Positions 43,622 through 53,600 of a stretch of 64,000 nt of DNA are shown here, in pieces (the first letter of the stretch is position 1; the number at the start of each line of letters is the position of its first letter). The translations under genes and the position numbers were made by a program. Source of the stretch: Alphaproteobacteria bacterium UBA4588 (GTDB lineage Bacteria; Pseudomonadota; Alphaproteobacteria; Rhodobacterales; Rhodobacteraceae). Where the stretch lies: assembly GCA_905182195.1 (NCBI GenBank), contig CAJJAW010000005.1, positions 62,001 through 126,000 of the forward strand. Direction: 5' to 3'. The notes beneath the pieces were generated by a model. It ran no database searches and was not told the DNA's origin. It saw only the letters and a program-made list of their open reading frames with translations.

Positions 43622-45253
43622 CTAGTGCCCAGCTGCTAAAATTCCAGTGCGCACACCATAATCCACGGCGACCTCATAGTCAGGATCATCATCACTATCC
43701 ACGATCAAATGCCCTGCTTTACTCAGCAGGTAATGACAATCTTTACTGAGGTGACGTAATTGAATGCGCTTACCTGCTTCTTCATACTTCAGAGCTACCG
43801 CTTCAATCGCCTGCAATGCAGATTGATCAGCAACACGGCTATCAACAAAATCGACAATAACCTTTGTTGGATCCTCATTTGGAGTGAAGAGTTCGGAAAA
43901 TCCTTCTGAGGAGCCAAAGAATAATGGGCCACGGATCTTGTAAACCTTAGTACCATCCGCTTCCACAGACCGGTTTGCATGGATACGCGTCGCGTTCTGC
44001 CACGAATAGGCCAAAGCTGAGACGATCACACCAACAACCACAGCAATCGCAAGGTCAGTCATAACTGTCACAACAGTGACCAAGATGATTACAAAGGCAT
44101 CGGTCAAAGGAACTTTACGCATTATTTTAAGACTGTTCCAAGCAAAGGTACCAATCACAACCATGAACATAACTCCTACTAAAGCGGCCAGCGGGATTTG
44201 TTCAATCAGCGGTGAAGCCACCACAATAAAAGCCAGTAAAAAAAGAGCTGCAGCAATGCCGGCTATCCGAGTACGACCACCAGATTTTACATTGATCATA
44301 GATTGCCCAATCATGGCGCAACCGCCCATACCCCCAAAAAAACCAGTGACAGTATTGGCAATGCCCTGCGCAATACTTTCTTGGCTAGCTCCACCACGCT
44401 TGTTGGTGATATCGCCCACAAGGTTTAGCGTCAGCAAACTTTCTATCAGACCAATCGCTGCCAATATCCCAGCATAGGGAAGGATGATCCAGAATGTGTC
44501 CAAGGTAAACGGCACGCTTGGGATATGAAACTTCGGAAAACCACCTTCAATGCTGGCCAGATCTCCAACTCGTGGCACGTCGATGCCAAACGCAATAACA
44601 ATGATGGCAACAATACCGATTCCAGCCAACGGTGCCGGGATGGCTTTGGTTAGTTTTGGCATACCCCAAACTATCACCATTGTTAGCGCCACTAGGCTCA
44701 TCATGATCAACATTGGCATCCCCGATAGCCACTCACCACCAGACATACCATGGCCAGTGTTAACAACAGTACCGGGCACTTTAAATTGTGTCATTTGCGC
44801 CAGGAAAATTACAATGGCCAACCCGTTCACAAACCCCAGCATCACCGGATGCGGCACCAGTCGGATAAATTTACCCCATTTCATGACCCCAACCACAATC
44901 TGGATCAGCCCCATTAGTACCACGGTCGCAAAAAGATATTCCACCCCATGTTGCGCTACCAGCGCTACCATCACCACGGCCAGGGCCCCTGTAGCACCAG
45001 AGATCATCCCAGGCCGTCCACCTATCAAAGCGGTAATAAGACCCACAATAAAGGCCGCATATAGCCCCACTAAGGGATGGACGCCTGCCACAAAGGCAAA
45101 CGCGACCGCCTCAGGCACTAAAGCTAAGGCAACAGTGAGGCCAGCCAAAAGCTCAATGCGGATGCGGCCTACAGTTATTGGCTCGCCAGCACTAAGGTTA
45201 AAATCGGCAAAAGAGGGTTTGGCCGCCAATGCAGCCAACAAGACACGAGACAT
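43622..45253 (-). CDS. SulP family anion transporter with STAS domain
   Basis: The 543-residue inner-membrane protein has the SulP core of about 11-12 helices (VALALVPEAVAFAFVAGVHP, GLYAAFIVGLITALIGGRPG, NTVTGFFGGMGGCAMIGQSM). A C-terminal STAS domain follows from about residue 430 (VYKIRGPLFFGSSEGFSELF, VIVDFVDSRVADQSALQAIE). Members carry sulfate or bicarbonate; the ion is not predictable. Single gene. Confidence 0.92.
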   Translation of the reverse strand: MSRVLLAALAAKPSFADFNLSAGEPITVGRIRIELLAGLTVALALVPEAVAFAFVAGVHPLVGLYAAFIVGLITALIGGRPGMISGATGALAVVMVALVAQHGVEYLFATVVLMGLIQIVVGVMKWGKFIRLVPHPVMLGFVNGLAIVIFLAQMTQFKVPGTVVNTGHGMSGGEWLSGMPMLIMMSLVALTMVIVWGMPKLTKAIPAPLAGIGIVAIIVIAFGIDVPRVGDLASIEGGFPKFHIPSVPFTLDTFWIILPYAGILAAIGLIESLLTLNLVGDITNKRGGASQESIAQGIANTVTGFFGGMGGCAMIGQSMINVKSGGRTRIAGIAAALFLLAFIVVASPLIEQIPLAALVGVMFMVVIGTFAWNSLKIMRKVPLTDAFVIILVTVVTVMTDLAIAVVVGVIVSALAYSWQNATRIHANRSVEADGTKVYKIRGPLFFGSSEGFSELFTPNEDPTKVIVDFVDSRVADQSALQAIEAVALKYEEAGKRIQLRHLSKDCHYLLSKAGHLIVDSDDDPDYEVAVDYGVRTGILAAGH

Positions 45254-45417
45254 AATGGGAAACCTTTTTAGTCAAAAAATTTTATATGTTGGAGCCTCAT
45301 AACATATATTTAGCTGAGGTCACGGCATTCTTATAATCATCCTGATTGCAATCTTGGCAGTGATGCAACAATTATGCGATAATATCACGTAAATGCTTTT
45401 TTTAGGGAATTCTGGCC

Positions 45418-46290
45418 ATGCAGAACACAAAAATTGGGATCATCGGCGGATCTGGACTTTATGATATAGACGGATTGCAAAATCCAACATGGCAGAAAAT
45501 CGAAAGCCCTTGGGGTACTCCATCCGATGAGATATTGACTGGAACTCTGCAGGGCGTCGACATGGCATTTTTGCCCCGCCATGGACGTGGGCATGTCCAC
45601 TCGCCTAGCAGCGTCCCTTACCGAGCCAACATTGACGCGCTCAAACGGCTTGGAGTTACAGATGTTATCAGCATCAGCGCCTGCGGTTCGTTTCGTGATG
45701 ATATCAAGCCTGGACATTTTGTGATCGTAGATCAATTTATTGACCGCACCACTGCGCGCGAAAGTTCTTTTTTTGGGACGGGTTGCGTTGCACATGTGAG
45801 TGTAGCACATCCTACCTGTCAGCGCCTATCACAGGCCTGCCAAGAAGCGGCAGCTGCCCAAGGGATCACTGCACACTGCGGTGGCACCTATCTGGCGATG
45901 GAGGGGCCACAATTTTCATCGTTAGCCGAAAGCCGTTTGTACCGTGATGTTTGGGGCTGTGATGTTATTGGCATGACTAATATGCCCGAAGCCAAGTTGG
46001 CCAGAGAGGCTGAGCTGTGTTACGCTTCCATCGCAATGATTACCGATTACGATAGCTGGCATCCAGATCATGGCGAGGTGGACGTGACAGAGATTATTAA
46101 AACGTTGAAGGAGAATTCCGTCCAAGCCAAAGGGCTTATCTCCCGTCTGCCCGCCTCGATGATTTCTGAGCAGGCCAATTGTCCACAAGGTTGCGACAAA
46201 TCACTCGAATTTGCCATATTGACAGCCCCCGAAATGCGGGCCCCGGCCTTGCTAGCCAAACTAGATGCTGTTGCAGGGCGGGTACTCTGA
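45418..46290 (+). CDS. mtnP: S-methyl-5'-thioadenosine phosphorylase
   Basis: The 290-residue phosphorylase has KIGIIGGSGLYDIDGLQNPT, FLPRHGRGHVHSPSSVPYRA, ISISACGSFRDDIKPGHFVI, AMEGPQFSSLAESRLYR and GMTNMPEAKLAREAELCYAS, the MTAP signature set. It cleaves methylthioadenosine with phosphate to adenine and methylthioribose-1-phosphate. apt downstream would recycle the adenine. About 255 bases separate the two; they contain one short frame of no known family. Confidence 0.95.
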   Translation: MQNTKIGIIGGSGLYDIDGLQNPTWQKIESPWGTPSDEILTGTLQGVDMAFLPRHGRGHVHSPSSVPYRANIDALKRLGVTDVISISACGSFRDDIKPGHFVIVDQFIDRTTARESSFFGTGCVAHVSVAHPTCQRLSQACQEAAAAQGITAHCGGTYLAMEGPQFSSLAESRLYRDVWGCDVIGMTNMPEAKLAREAELCYASIAMITDYDSWHPDHGEVDVTEIIKTLKENSVQAKGLISRLPASMISEQANCPQGCDKSLEFAILTAPEMRAPALLAKLDAVAGRVL

Positions 46291-46547
46291 GATAGTAGAA
46301 CCCGCAGATACAGCCCTTGTCTTCGGTAAAACTGTTCGTGTTGAGACGATTTCATCCTTGCATGCCAAACGCGTGAATGCAGCGCGTGGGCCGGAAACCT
46401 ATTGGACGCAACTCAAGGTCCGCACTAGTAGGCTAAGCCGAGGATTAGCCTTAGTTTAGGCTGAAATTTTAGAAGCTTTATCCGCATTGCCCTATTGAGG
46501 AACCCAGTTTGCCAACATAAGATCATATATATAAAAATGGGGTTATC

Positions 46548-47078
46548 ATGAAAACTGTGGAAGATTATATCCGTACAATCCCCAACTTCCCCCATGCGGG
46601 CATCATGTTTCGAGATGTGACAACATTATTTTCCGATCCCCGGGGTTTACGCTTGGCTATTGACCAAATGCTGCACCCATATGCAGGGATTGGGGTGGAT
46701 AAAATCATCGGGCTTGAGGCGCGGGGCTTTATCTTAGGTGGCGCTATTGCGCATCAGCTGTGCAAAGGTTTCGTCCCTATCCGCAAACAAGGCAAGCTAC
46801 CCGGAAAAACCATTTCGCAGGCCTACACGCTGGAATATGGTGAGGCAGTAATGGAAATCCACGAAGATGCTATCGAACCAGGCGAAAAAGTACTCGTAGT
46901 TGATGATCTTTTAGCTACAGGCGGCACTGCGCAGGCGGGACTAAAGCTACTTGAGAAGTTAGGTGCCAAAGTTATAGGCTGTTCTTTCGTGATTGATCTT
47001 CCTGACCTGGGCGGTCGTAAACTGTTAGAATCTATGGACATGCGTGTTCATACGCTCTGTGCTTTCTCAGGCGATTAA
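46548..47078 (+). CDS. apt: Adenine phosphoribosyltransferase
   Basis: The 176-residue enzyme has [47 protein letters not shown] and the PRPP loop [20 protein letters not shown], all standard for Apt. It makes AMP from adenine and PRPP, acting after mtnP. Its stop overlaps the opposite GNAT gene end by 4 nt. Confidence 0.96.
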   Translation: MKTVEDYIRTIPNFPHAGIMFRDVTTLFSDPRGLRLAIDQMLHPYAGIGVDKIIGLEARGFILGGAIAHQLCKGFVPIRKQGKLPGKTISQAYTLEYGEAVMEIHEDAIEPGEKVLVVDDLLATGGTAQAGLKLLEKLGAKVIGCSFVIDLPDLGGRKLLESMDMRVHTLCAFSGD

Positions 47079-47662
47079 CCCGCTTCAGTCTTGCCACGCC
47101 GATCATGCCGGATCGCGGCATAAAGCACATGGGTTCGCCAGCGTCCAGAAATTTGCAAGTAACTTTGGGCTACACCTTCGTATTTGAATCCACAGTTTTC
47201 TAATAACCCACGGGACGGTTTATTTTCAGGAAGACAAGCCGCCTCGATCCTACTGAGATCTAGCTTACTAAAAGCATGCAAGACCACACGATTAACCGCT
47301 TCTCTCATATAGCCTTGGCGGGCATAAACTTGCCCGGTCCAATAACCTAAGGTTCCTGCTTGCGCAGGACCGCGCCGAATATTATCGAGGGTCACAGCGC
47401 CAATCAGAGCTCGATCAGTTTTTCGGATCAAGAACAATGGGCAACCGCTGCCGTTTTTGACTGCACGTTGGGCCCAATATACCCGATTTGTAAAGTTTTT
47501 AAGCATCAGGTGTTCATCTGACCACACCGGATCCCAGGGAGATAAAAAATCACGGCTGTCCGTCCGTAGCTGTACCCAATGGTTGAAATCATTGTGATGC
47601 GGTGGCCGCAAAATCAACCGCTCTGTCTCTATAATCAGCTTTGGAGATAGCCCAAACATCAC
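47075..47662 (-). CDS. GNAT family N-acetyltransferase (RimJ-like)
   Basis: The 195-residue protein has [20 protein letters not shown] at the start, then [40 protein letters not shown] and [20 protein letters not shown], the RimJ/RimL pattern of protein N-terminal acetyltransferases. It ends the ctaC-thrC-M16 run and overlaps the M16 stop by 4 nt. Confidence 0.9.
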   Translation of the reverse strand: MMFGLSPKLIIETERLILRPPHHNDFNHWVQLRTDSRDFLSPWDPVWSDEHLMLKNFTNRVYWAQRAVKNGSGCPLFLIRKTDRALIGAVTLDNIRRGPAQAGTLGYWTGQVYARQGYMREAVNRVVLHAFSKLDLSRIEAACLPENKPSRGLLENCGFKYEGVAQSYLQISGRWRTHVLYAAIRHDRRGKTEAG

Positions 47663-48921
47663 GCCACCAATCGGGCCTGTAATTTTTCAACTGCAGGCGC
47701 ATCAGCCACTGGACCATAAAGTGCCATTGCCGCAGGTGCGCCCGAAGACATAGATCCCGCAAAATTACGCACAGTTTCGGTGGTCACGCCATCAATCTGT
47801 GCCACAATTTCATCCAATGATGGGATACGGTCCCAGATAGCAACCATCCGCGCCAATCTCTCCGCCCGTGACGACGGGCTTTCCAATCCCATGAGTAGCC
47901 CCGCCTTCATCTGTGCCCGAGCGCGGGCAACTTCGGCCTCACCCATATCATCTGCAGCGCGCTTAAGCTCATCCATGGTAATGTTTGCCAGCTCAGAAAC
48001 TTTGTCCCCGGACGTCCCCGCATACATTGTCAGAGTACCTGTATCGCAATATGCGCCCACGCTGGCAAAAATAGAATAACAGAGCCCACGCTTTTCGCGA
48101 ATTTCCTGAAATAGTCGAGACGACATGCCACCACCAAAAGCCGTGGCAAAAACTTGCGCTGTATAAATGTCTGGATTTTTGTAGTTGGGACTTTCAAAGG
48201 CCAAAGCAAAATGAGCTTGCTCTAGGTCTTTTACCTGACGTATTTCCCCTCCTTGAAAATAGCCTGGCAAAACAGGTGACTGCTTGCGTGCTACTAAATC
48301 TCCAAAAATTTCTTCACATTGCAACACAATTTTATCGTGATCCACGGCACCTGCCGCAGCCAAAATCATCTGATTTGCACCATAATTTTCTGAAACAAAA
48401 GTTGAAAGGTCCCACTTCTGAAAATTAGCCACCCGCTCTTCGGGTCCTAGGATCGAACGACCCAAAGGTTGATCTGGATAAGACACCTCTTGCAACCAAT
48501 CGAAAATAATATCGTCAGGCGTGTCGAGCGCCTGGCCTATTTCTGAAAGAATTACACCACGTTCAACCTCAATTTCTGCTGGGTCAAAGATTGGATTGAG
48601 TACGATGTCAGATACCACATCTAACGCTAACGACACATCACCGGCCAAGACCCTCGCATAATAGGCCGTCATTTCGCGGCTAGTATAAGCGTTAATATAG
48701 CCACCCACATCCTCAATAGCTTCAGCAATCTGAACCGAGCTTCTCCGTGAGGTACCCTTAAAAGCCATATGTTCCAGGAAGTGCGCAATCCCGTTTTGCT
48801 CGATTCGCTCATGCCTACCACCAGCATTTATCCAAATTCCAATAGAAGCAGATTTCAGCCCTGGCATATTTTCGGTTACTATACGAAAGCCGTTTTTTAG
48901 GTGATGGGTTTGTACGGTCAA
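47659..48921 (-). CDS. M16 family zinc peptidase
   Basis: The 420-residue protein has the inverted zinc motif HFLEH in GIAHFLEHMAFKGTSRRS, the downstream Glu region EVERGVILSEIGQALDTPDD, and the C-terminal half with GLCYSIFASVGAYCDTGTLT. It is of the processing-peptidase-like M16 group. I choose the TTG at 48921, which overlaps the thrC stop as TTGA and reads MTVQTHHLKNGFRI; the ATG at 48939 would extend it into thrC. No signal peptide. Confidence 0.91.
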   Translation of the reverse strand: MTVQTHHLKNGFRIVTENMPGLKSASIGIWINAGGRHERIEQNGIAHFLEHMAFKGTSRRSSVQIAEAIEDVGGYINAYTSREMTAYYARVLAGDVSLALDVVSDIVLNPIFDPAEIEVERGVILSEIGQALDTPDDIIFDWLQEVSYPDQPLGRSILGPEERVANFQKWDLSTFVSENYGANQMILAAAGAVDHDKIVLQCEEIFGDLVARKQSPVLPGYFQGGEIRQVKDLEQAHFALAFESPNYKNPDIYTAQVFATAFGGGMSSRLFQEIREKRGLCYSIFASVGAYCDTGTLTMYAGTSGDKVSELANITMDELKRAADDMGEAEVARARAQMKAGLLMGLESPSSRAERLARMVAIWDRIPSLDEIVAQIDGVTTETVRNFAGSMSSGAPAAMALYGPVADAPAVEKLQARLVA

Positions 48922-50303
48922 GGTGCAATACGCTCGCAAATAAGGGATTTCATCTTCTGCAAATTATTGGGCATCTCAGTAAGGCGTTCTGGCCTGTCAA
49001 ATAAATCTGCAAGCCAGCGTGGCAAAACAGGCAGCAAGCCCGTGGCAGCCTCAACTGCATCCGGGAATTTGGCGGGATGTGCGGTTGCCAAAGTGATCAT
49101 AGGCGAGGAACCTAAGTTATTATGTCCAACCTTAACACCTACGGCTGAATGTGGGCAAAGGACTTCACCAGTGGTTTCAAAAATAGCTTTAATGGTGGCA
49201 CTGGTCTCTCCTTCCACGCTACTTCCACTATCAAAATGGTTTCGCAGCACCTCAAGCGCACCCTGACTGATGCCAAAGCCACCCTGCTTCATCTCACCCA
49301 TTAATTGTGCTATAACACTGCCATCGCGATCGTATGCATCAAACAAAGCACGCTCAAAATTGGAGGATACCTGAATATCCATCGAAGGGGTGATTGTGGG
49401 AAATACTGTGTCCATATCGTAACGGCCAGTTCGAATAGCACGGTGCAAAATGTCGTTGCGATTGGTAGCGATGACTAAACGGTCAATCGGCAGTCCCATC
49501 CGCTTGGCGATGTAGCCCGCAAAAATATCGCCAAAGTTACCCGTAGGCACGGTGAAAGACACTTTGCGATGAGGTGCACCCAGCGCTGTGGCAGAACTGA
49601 AGTAATAAACCACCTGGGTCAGAACCCGAGCCCAGTTGATTGAGTTCACCCCCGCGAGTTTAACACCATCACGGAATTTAAAGTCATTAAACATGTCTTT
49701 TAACATCCCCTGACAAGTGTCAAATGTCCCATCCATGGCAATGGCGTGGACGTTCGATTCAGTTGGAGTTGTCATCTGACGACGTTGCACCTCAGAAACC
49801 CGACCATTAGGGAACAAAATAAATATATTAGCTGCAGCAAGCCCCCGGAAGGCTTCAATTGCTGCAGCTCCAGTATCACCAGAGGTTGCCCCAACAATCG
49901 TGACTTGCTCACCACGGCGGCCCAAAGAAATCTGGAATAATTGGCCAATTAACTGCATGGCAAAATCTTTGAATGCCAAAGTTGGGCCATGGAACAATTC
50001 CAGCAGGTGGTGATTTGGGCCCAATTGCACCAAAGGCGCGCGGGCCACGTGGCCAAAGCCAGCATAGGCAGTTGTTATCGCTTCCATTAGTTCAGTATCT
50101 GAGAAACTGTTTCCCACAAAAGGCTGTATCACCCGAAAGGCAACCTCTTCGTAGGGCAAGCCGGCCATAGCAGCGATGCCAGAATGGCTCAACTTTGGGA
50201 TAGTTTCGGGCACATAAAGACCACCATCGCGAGCAAGACCCGTCAACATTGCATCTTCAAATGACAAAACAGGAGCATTACCACGAGTAGAGATATATTT
50301 CAT
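48918..50303 (-). CDS. thrC: Threonine synthase
   Basis: The 461-residue PLP enzyme has MKYISTRGNAPVLSFEDAML at the start, the PLP-lysine segment GPTLAFKDFAMQLIGQLFQI, and IVGATSGDTGAAAIEAFRG, with FTVPTGNFGDIFAGYIAKRM later. It converts phosphohomoserine to threonine. Start at 50303 has AAGG upstream; 17 extra residues before it fall in the SURF1 gene. It follows SURF1 by 10 nt. Confidence 0.95.
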   Translation of the reverse strand: MKYISTRGNAPVLSFEDAMLTGLARDGGLYVPETIPKLSHSGIAAMAGLPYEEVAFRVIQPFVGNSFSDTELMEAITTAYAGFGHVARAPLVQLGPNHHLLELFHGPTLAFKDFAMQLIGQLFQISLGRRGEQVTIVGATSGDTGAAAIEAFRGLAAANIFILFPNGRVSEVQRRQMTTPTESNVHAIAMDGTFDTCQGMLKDMFNDFKFRDGVKLAGVNSINWARVLTQVVYYFSSATALGAPHRKVSFTVPTGNFGDIFAGYIAKRMGLPIDRLVIATNRNDILHRAIRTGRYDMDTVFPTITPSMDIQVSSNFERALFDAYDRDGSVIAQLMGEMKQGGFGISQGALEVLRNHFDSGSSVEGETSATIKAIFETTGEVLCPHSAVGVKVGHNNLGSSPMITLATAHPAKFPDAVEAATGLLPVLPRWLADLFDRPERLTEMPNNLQKMKSLICERIAP

Positions 50304-50313
50304 TACCTTAGCC

Positions 50314-50985
50314 TTACGGTTTAGTGTTGGAGGATCGGTAAAGGAAATAGCCACTCATTCCAAGCCAGATAAGTGCTAAAGAGAACCAAGTGATCGCATA
50401 ATTCAAATGGTTATTAGGAATATTAGCTACCATCTTGGGCAGGGGGGTGGCGTCATCTTTATCAAAGCTACTCTCGCGTAGTACCAGTAAGATAGGCTCA
50501 GCATTCAGATGCGCGGCTAAGCTAGGCACATCACGCGCAAACCAGATGTTAGCTTCAAGATCATTACTCGGCGTGAAGCCATCAACTTCCTTCGGCCATT
50601 GCAGGTTGCCAATCACTTGGCCCAGACCATCAGGGGTGCTAGGCATTGTGGCACGCACTGAGGTAAAACCACGATCCACCATAATAGTTCGCCCATCTGT
50701 AAGCTCAAACGCTGTTATCAAGCGGTACCCAGCGCCGTATATTTTCTGAGACACCAGCACCCGTACTGTGGAACCAATATAGCGCCCCTGTGCATTGACC
50801 GGGAGCAAAGAATGAGCCTGTGGTTCGACGCTTTGGGGTACATCAATGACAGGAGCTAGGATCTTATTTTCAATACTGCTTAAAACAGCATTCTTCCAAG
50901 CTAGTCGTTTCATTTGCCAAACACCGAGGCTAAGCAAAATCGCTGTCCCCAGAACGCCAAACAGAACCATTCCCCAAAACCGCAT
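50314..50985 (-). CDS. SURF1 family protein (cytochrome oxidase assembly)
   Basis: The 223-residue protein has two membrane helices, one at each end (FWGMVLFGVLGTAILLSLGV and LNYAITWFSLALIWLGMSGY), enclosing a periplasmic domain with VNAQGRYIGSTVRVL, GYRLITAFELTDGRTIMVDR and FARDVPSLAAHL. This is the SURF1/Shy1 layout; it helps heme a insertion into subunit I. Start at 50985 has GGGAAA upstream. Confidence 0.92.
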   Translation of the reverse strand: MRFWGMVLFGVLGTAILLSLGVWQMKRLAWKNAVLSSIENKILAPVIDVPQSVEPQAHSLLPVNAQGRYIGSTVRVLVSQKIYGAGYRLITAFELTDGRTIMVDRGFTSVRATMPSTPDGLGQVIGNLQWPKEVDGFTPSNDLEANIWFARDVPSLAAHLNAEPILLVLRESSFDKDDATPLPKMVANIPNNHLNYAITWFSLALIWLGMSGYFLYRSSNTKP

Positions 50986-51005
50986 ATTTTTCCCTTTAAA
51001 CTCCA

Positions 51006-51030
51006 AAAGGGCAGCTTATCGCCGCCCTTT
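51006..51030 (-). terminator. Hairpin after ctaE
   Basis: Arms AAAGGGC and GCCCTTT with an 11-base loop; on the minus strand it is followed by TTTTGG. It lies 40 bases after the ctaE stop and 20 before the SURF1 start, so it may be a partial terminator inside the cta run. Confidence 0.55.
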
Positions 51031-51069
51031 ATAAAATTTTATTTTTTCCCATTGCCACAAGATGCTGGT

Positions 51070-51873
51070 TTAGCCAGCCCAAAGATAGACCGCTGCAAAC
51101 AAAAACAGCCACACCACGTCCACAAAGTGCCAATACCAAGCAGCTGCTTCAAAGCCAACGTGATCTTTAGGTGTGAAATGCCCTTTGCCTACACGGATCA
51201 GACAGACAAAAAGAAAGATCGTGCCAATCAAAACATGCATACCGTGAAAGCCCGTGGCCATAAAAAAGTTGGCAAATGTTATCGAGCCTGAGAAGGTCCA
51301 ACCATCTACAACGACCAATTCACGATATTCATAAACCTGGAAGGCTGTGAATACAGCGCCAAAGATGATGGCAAGGATCAAACCAGTACGTAAATCTTTC
51401 CGATTATTGTCATGAACCAATGCGTGATGGGCCCAAGTGGCCGCACAACCAGATATCAGTAACAGCAAAGTATTAATCAATGGTAATTCAAAGGCGTTGA
51501 TGTGGTGATATTCAGGCTTCAAATACTCTGTGCCTGCATATTCATACATCGGGTAGAGCTGGTGCTTAAAGAAGCTCCAGAACCAAGCGGAGAAGAACAT
51601 GATCTCGGACATAATAAATAGAATAAACCCATAGCGCAGGCCTATTTGAACAACCGGTGTGTGATCGCCGATATGGCTTTCTGTCACAACTTCACTCCAC
51701 CAAACATACATAACGTACAGCACACCAACAAAGCCTGCTAAAAATATATAGGGCCCGCTCCCATGCATCCAAAGGATAGCGCCCGTCAGCATTACTAAAG
51801 CAGCTAACGCGCCTAAGAGCGGATTAACCGAAGGCTGTAGAATGTGATAATCGTGGTTCTTTTCATGTGCCAT
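51070..51873 (-). CDS. ctaE: Cytochrome c oxidase subunit III
   Basis: The 267-residue inner-membrane protein has seven helices and the subunit III pattern: [80 protein letters not shown] and [20 protein letters not shown]. It is part of the aa3-type oxidase; subunit I (ctaD) is not in the window. Confidence 0.96.
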   Translation of the reverse strand: MAHEKNHDYHILQPSVNPLLGALAALVMLTGAILWMHGSGPYIFLAGFVGVLYVMYVWWSEVVTESHIGDHTPVVQIGLRYGFILFIMSEIMFFSAWFWSFFKHQLYPMYEYAGTEYLKPEYHHINAFELPLINTLLLLISGCAATWAHHALVHDNNRKDLRTGLILAIIFGAVFTAFQVYEYRELVVVDGWTFSGSITFANFFMATGFHGMHVLIGTIFLFVCLIRVGKGHFTPKDHVGFEAAAWYWHFVDVVWLFLFAAVYLWAG

Positions 51874-51891
51874 AGTTGGGCCTCGTCGAAC

Positions 51892-52461
51892 TTAGTTTCG
51901 TTGTATGGGTGTATCGAGCTGCAACGCGGCTTGCACCTCGGGCAGATCAGTTTCGTAGAATGTATAAGACAAAGTGATTGTATGGATATATTTACCTTCA
52001 CTGTCATTCACAATTTCTGGGTCAACATAGAAAGTAACGGGCATTTGCACCCGCTCACCGGGCATCAATAGTTGTTCTTCAAAACAGAAACAATCAATCT
52101 TGGTGAAAAAGCCACCCGCTTGGTAAGGGGTAACATTATAGCTGGCAGACCCGGAAATAGGTCTATCTGTTGGATTATAGGCTTCATAGAAGGCTAGACC
52201 AGTTTCACCAATCTTAAGTTCCATGGTGCGATCAACGGGCTTAAAGATCCAATCCATGTTGCTGTCAACGGAGGCATCAAATCGAACCTTAATAGTTTCC
52301 TCTAACACAGTATCACTACCAACGTCGGCGGTGTTTGTAACGCCGCCAAACCCGGTTACACTGCAGAACCAGTCATAAAACGGAACGCTAGCCCAAGCCA
52401 AGCCACCCATAACTACCACAAGTGAAAGCGTTTGGGTTAGAGTTTTATTCTGAGGCGTCAC
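51892..52461 (-). CDS. ctaG: Cytochrome c oxidase assembly protein CtaG (Cox11)
   Basis: The 189-residue protein has one N-terminal membrane helix and a periplasmic copper domain with VPFYDWFCSVTGFGG and the copper-binding KIDCFCFEEQLLMPGERVQM. It delivers copper to CuB of subunit I. Its ATG overlaps the small upstream gene by 4 nt. Confidence 0.95.
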   Translation of the reverse strand: MTPQNKTLTQTLSLVVVMGGLAWASVPFYDWFCSVTGFGGVTNTADVGSDTVLEETIKVRFDASVDSNMDWIFKPVDRTMELKIGETGLAFYEAYNPTDRPISGSASYNVTPYQAGGFFTKIDCFCFEEQLLMPGERVQMPVTFYVDPEIVNDSEGKYIHTITLSYTFYETDLPEVQAALQLDTPIQRN

Positions 52462-52646
52462 TGTGAAACCTCATCAGCAAGTGCGGGGCGCGGCGCATGA
52501 TCGTAGCCTTCTACTGGCCCCGAGTTTGTGATTTTAACCAAACTCAACACCATGACTAGCCCAATAAACAAAACCAAACAAACAGCTACGCCAACGTTTT
52601 GGCTTCGGCGGCGTCTGTGCATGTCACTTTCGACCCTAATACTCAT
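52458..52646 (-). CDS. Small single-helix protein of the cytochrome oxidase operon
   Basis: The 62-residue protein has a basic head (HRRRRSQN), one membrane helix (VGVAVCLVLFIGLVMVLSLV) and a short polar tail. It overlaps both ctaB and ctaG by 4 nt, so translation is coupled. Similar small proteins sit here in other Rhodobacterales and may help oxidase assembly; no activity is known to me. Confidence 0.8.
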   Translation of the reverse strand: MSIRVESDMHRRRRSQNVGVAVCLVLFIGLVMVLSLVKITNSGPVEGYDHAPRPALADEVSQ

Positions 52647-53578
52647 GACCAGCCTCCGAAACCATAAGGCACCAGCAAGGCCTCTGCCAAAATGGCAAGA
52701 AAATGTACGAAAAGGTAAAACAGTGAGAACTTAAAGAAAGCTCGCTCAACTTTGAAATCGTCTGCTTCCGAATTCACTTCATCACGGCGCCAGATACGCA
52801 CCGCATCTTTTAAAACAATGACATTGCACACCAGAGCAACTGAAAAATAAATCAAACCACCGACAGAAGTGAAGGCAAGACCAATAGCCAAAGCAGCTTG
52901 CAACAGTGCGTATACTAAGATGTGGCGACGCGTACTTGGGCGACCATGGGTAACTGTTAGCATAGGTACTTTTGCGTCATCATAATCCGAACGCATGAAC
53001 AATGCCAAAGCCCAGAAATGTGGAGGTGTCCACATGAATATCAATGCAAACATCAACACCGCTTCAATAGAAACGGACCCGGTCGCGGCGACCCAGCCAA
53101 TCAGCGGCGGCAACGCGCCAGCAGCACCGCCAATGACAATATTCTGCGGCGTCGCTCGCTTTAAAAACATTGAGTAAACCACTGCATAGAAGAATATAGT
53201 AAAGGCCAACCAAGCAGCGGCATGCCAATTGGCCGCAAGGCCCAGCATCAAGACAGACAAGCCGGACAATGCGACCCCAAGACCCAAAGCCGCATCAGGA
53301 GTGGTGCGCCCTGACGGAATTGGCCGGGATTTGGTGCGGCGCATGATCGCGTCGATATCCGCATCCCACCACATATTAAGTGATCCAGAGGCCCCTGCGC
53401 CAATGGCTATAAACAAAATTGCGCAAAAGGCTTCCACCGGGTGTAACGCCACAGGAGCGGCCATCAATCCAACAAAGGCTGTAAAAACCACCAGCGACAT
53501 CACACGCGGCTTCAACAAGGCAACGTAATCGCCAAAAACCGGATCGTAATCTTGGTTATGATAAGGCACGTCGGCCAT
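52643..53578 (-). CDS. ctaB: Protoheme IX farnesyltransferase (heme O synthase)
   Basis: The 311-residue membrane enzyme has the prenyltransferase motif LNMWWDADIDAIMRRTKSRP and the second Asp region RSDYDDAKVPML, with nine helices. It adds farnesyl to heme b for the oxidase. It follows ctaC by 22 bases. Confidence 0.95.
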   Translation of the reverse strand: MADVPYHNQDYDPVFGDYVALLKPRVMSLVVFTAFVGLMAAPVALHPVEAFCAILFIAIGAGASGSLNMWWDADIDAIMRRTKSRPIPSGRTTPDAALGLGVALSGLSVLMLGLAANWHAAAWLAFTIFFYAVVYSMFLKRATPQNIVIGGAAGALPPLIGWVAATGSVSIEAVLMFALIFMWTPPHFWALALFMRSDYDDAKVPMLTVTHGRPSTRRHILVYALLQAALAIGLAFTSVGGLIYFSVALVCNVIVLKDAVRIWRRDEVNSEADDFKVERAFFKFSLFYLFVHFLAILAEALLVPYGFGGWS

Positions 53579-53600
53579 CTACCTAGCTCTCAGCTTGCAT

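Noticed and set aside
46265-46459. 64-codon frame between mtnP and apt
   Set aside because: Overlaps the mtnP end by 26 nt, no ribosome site, no recognised family.
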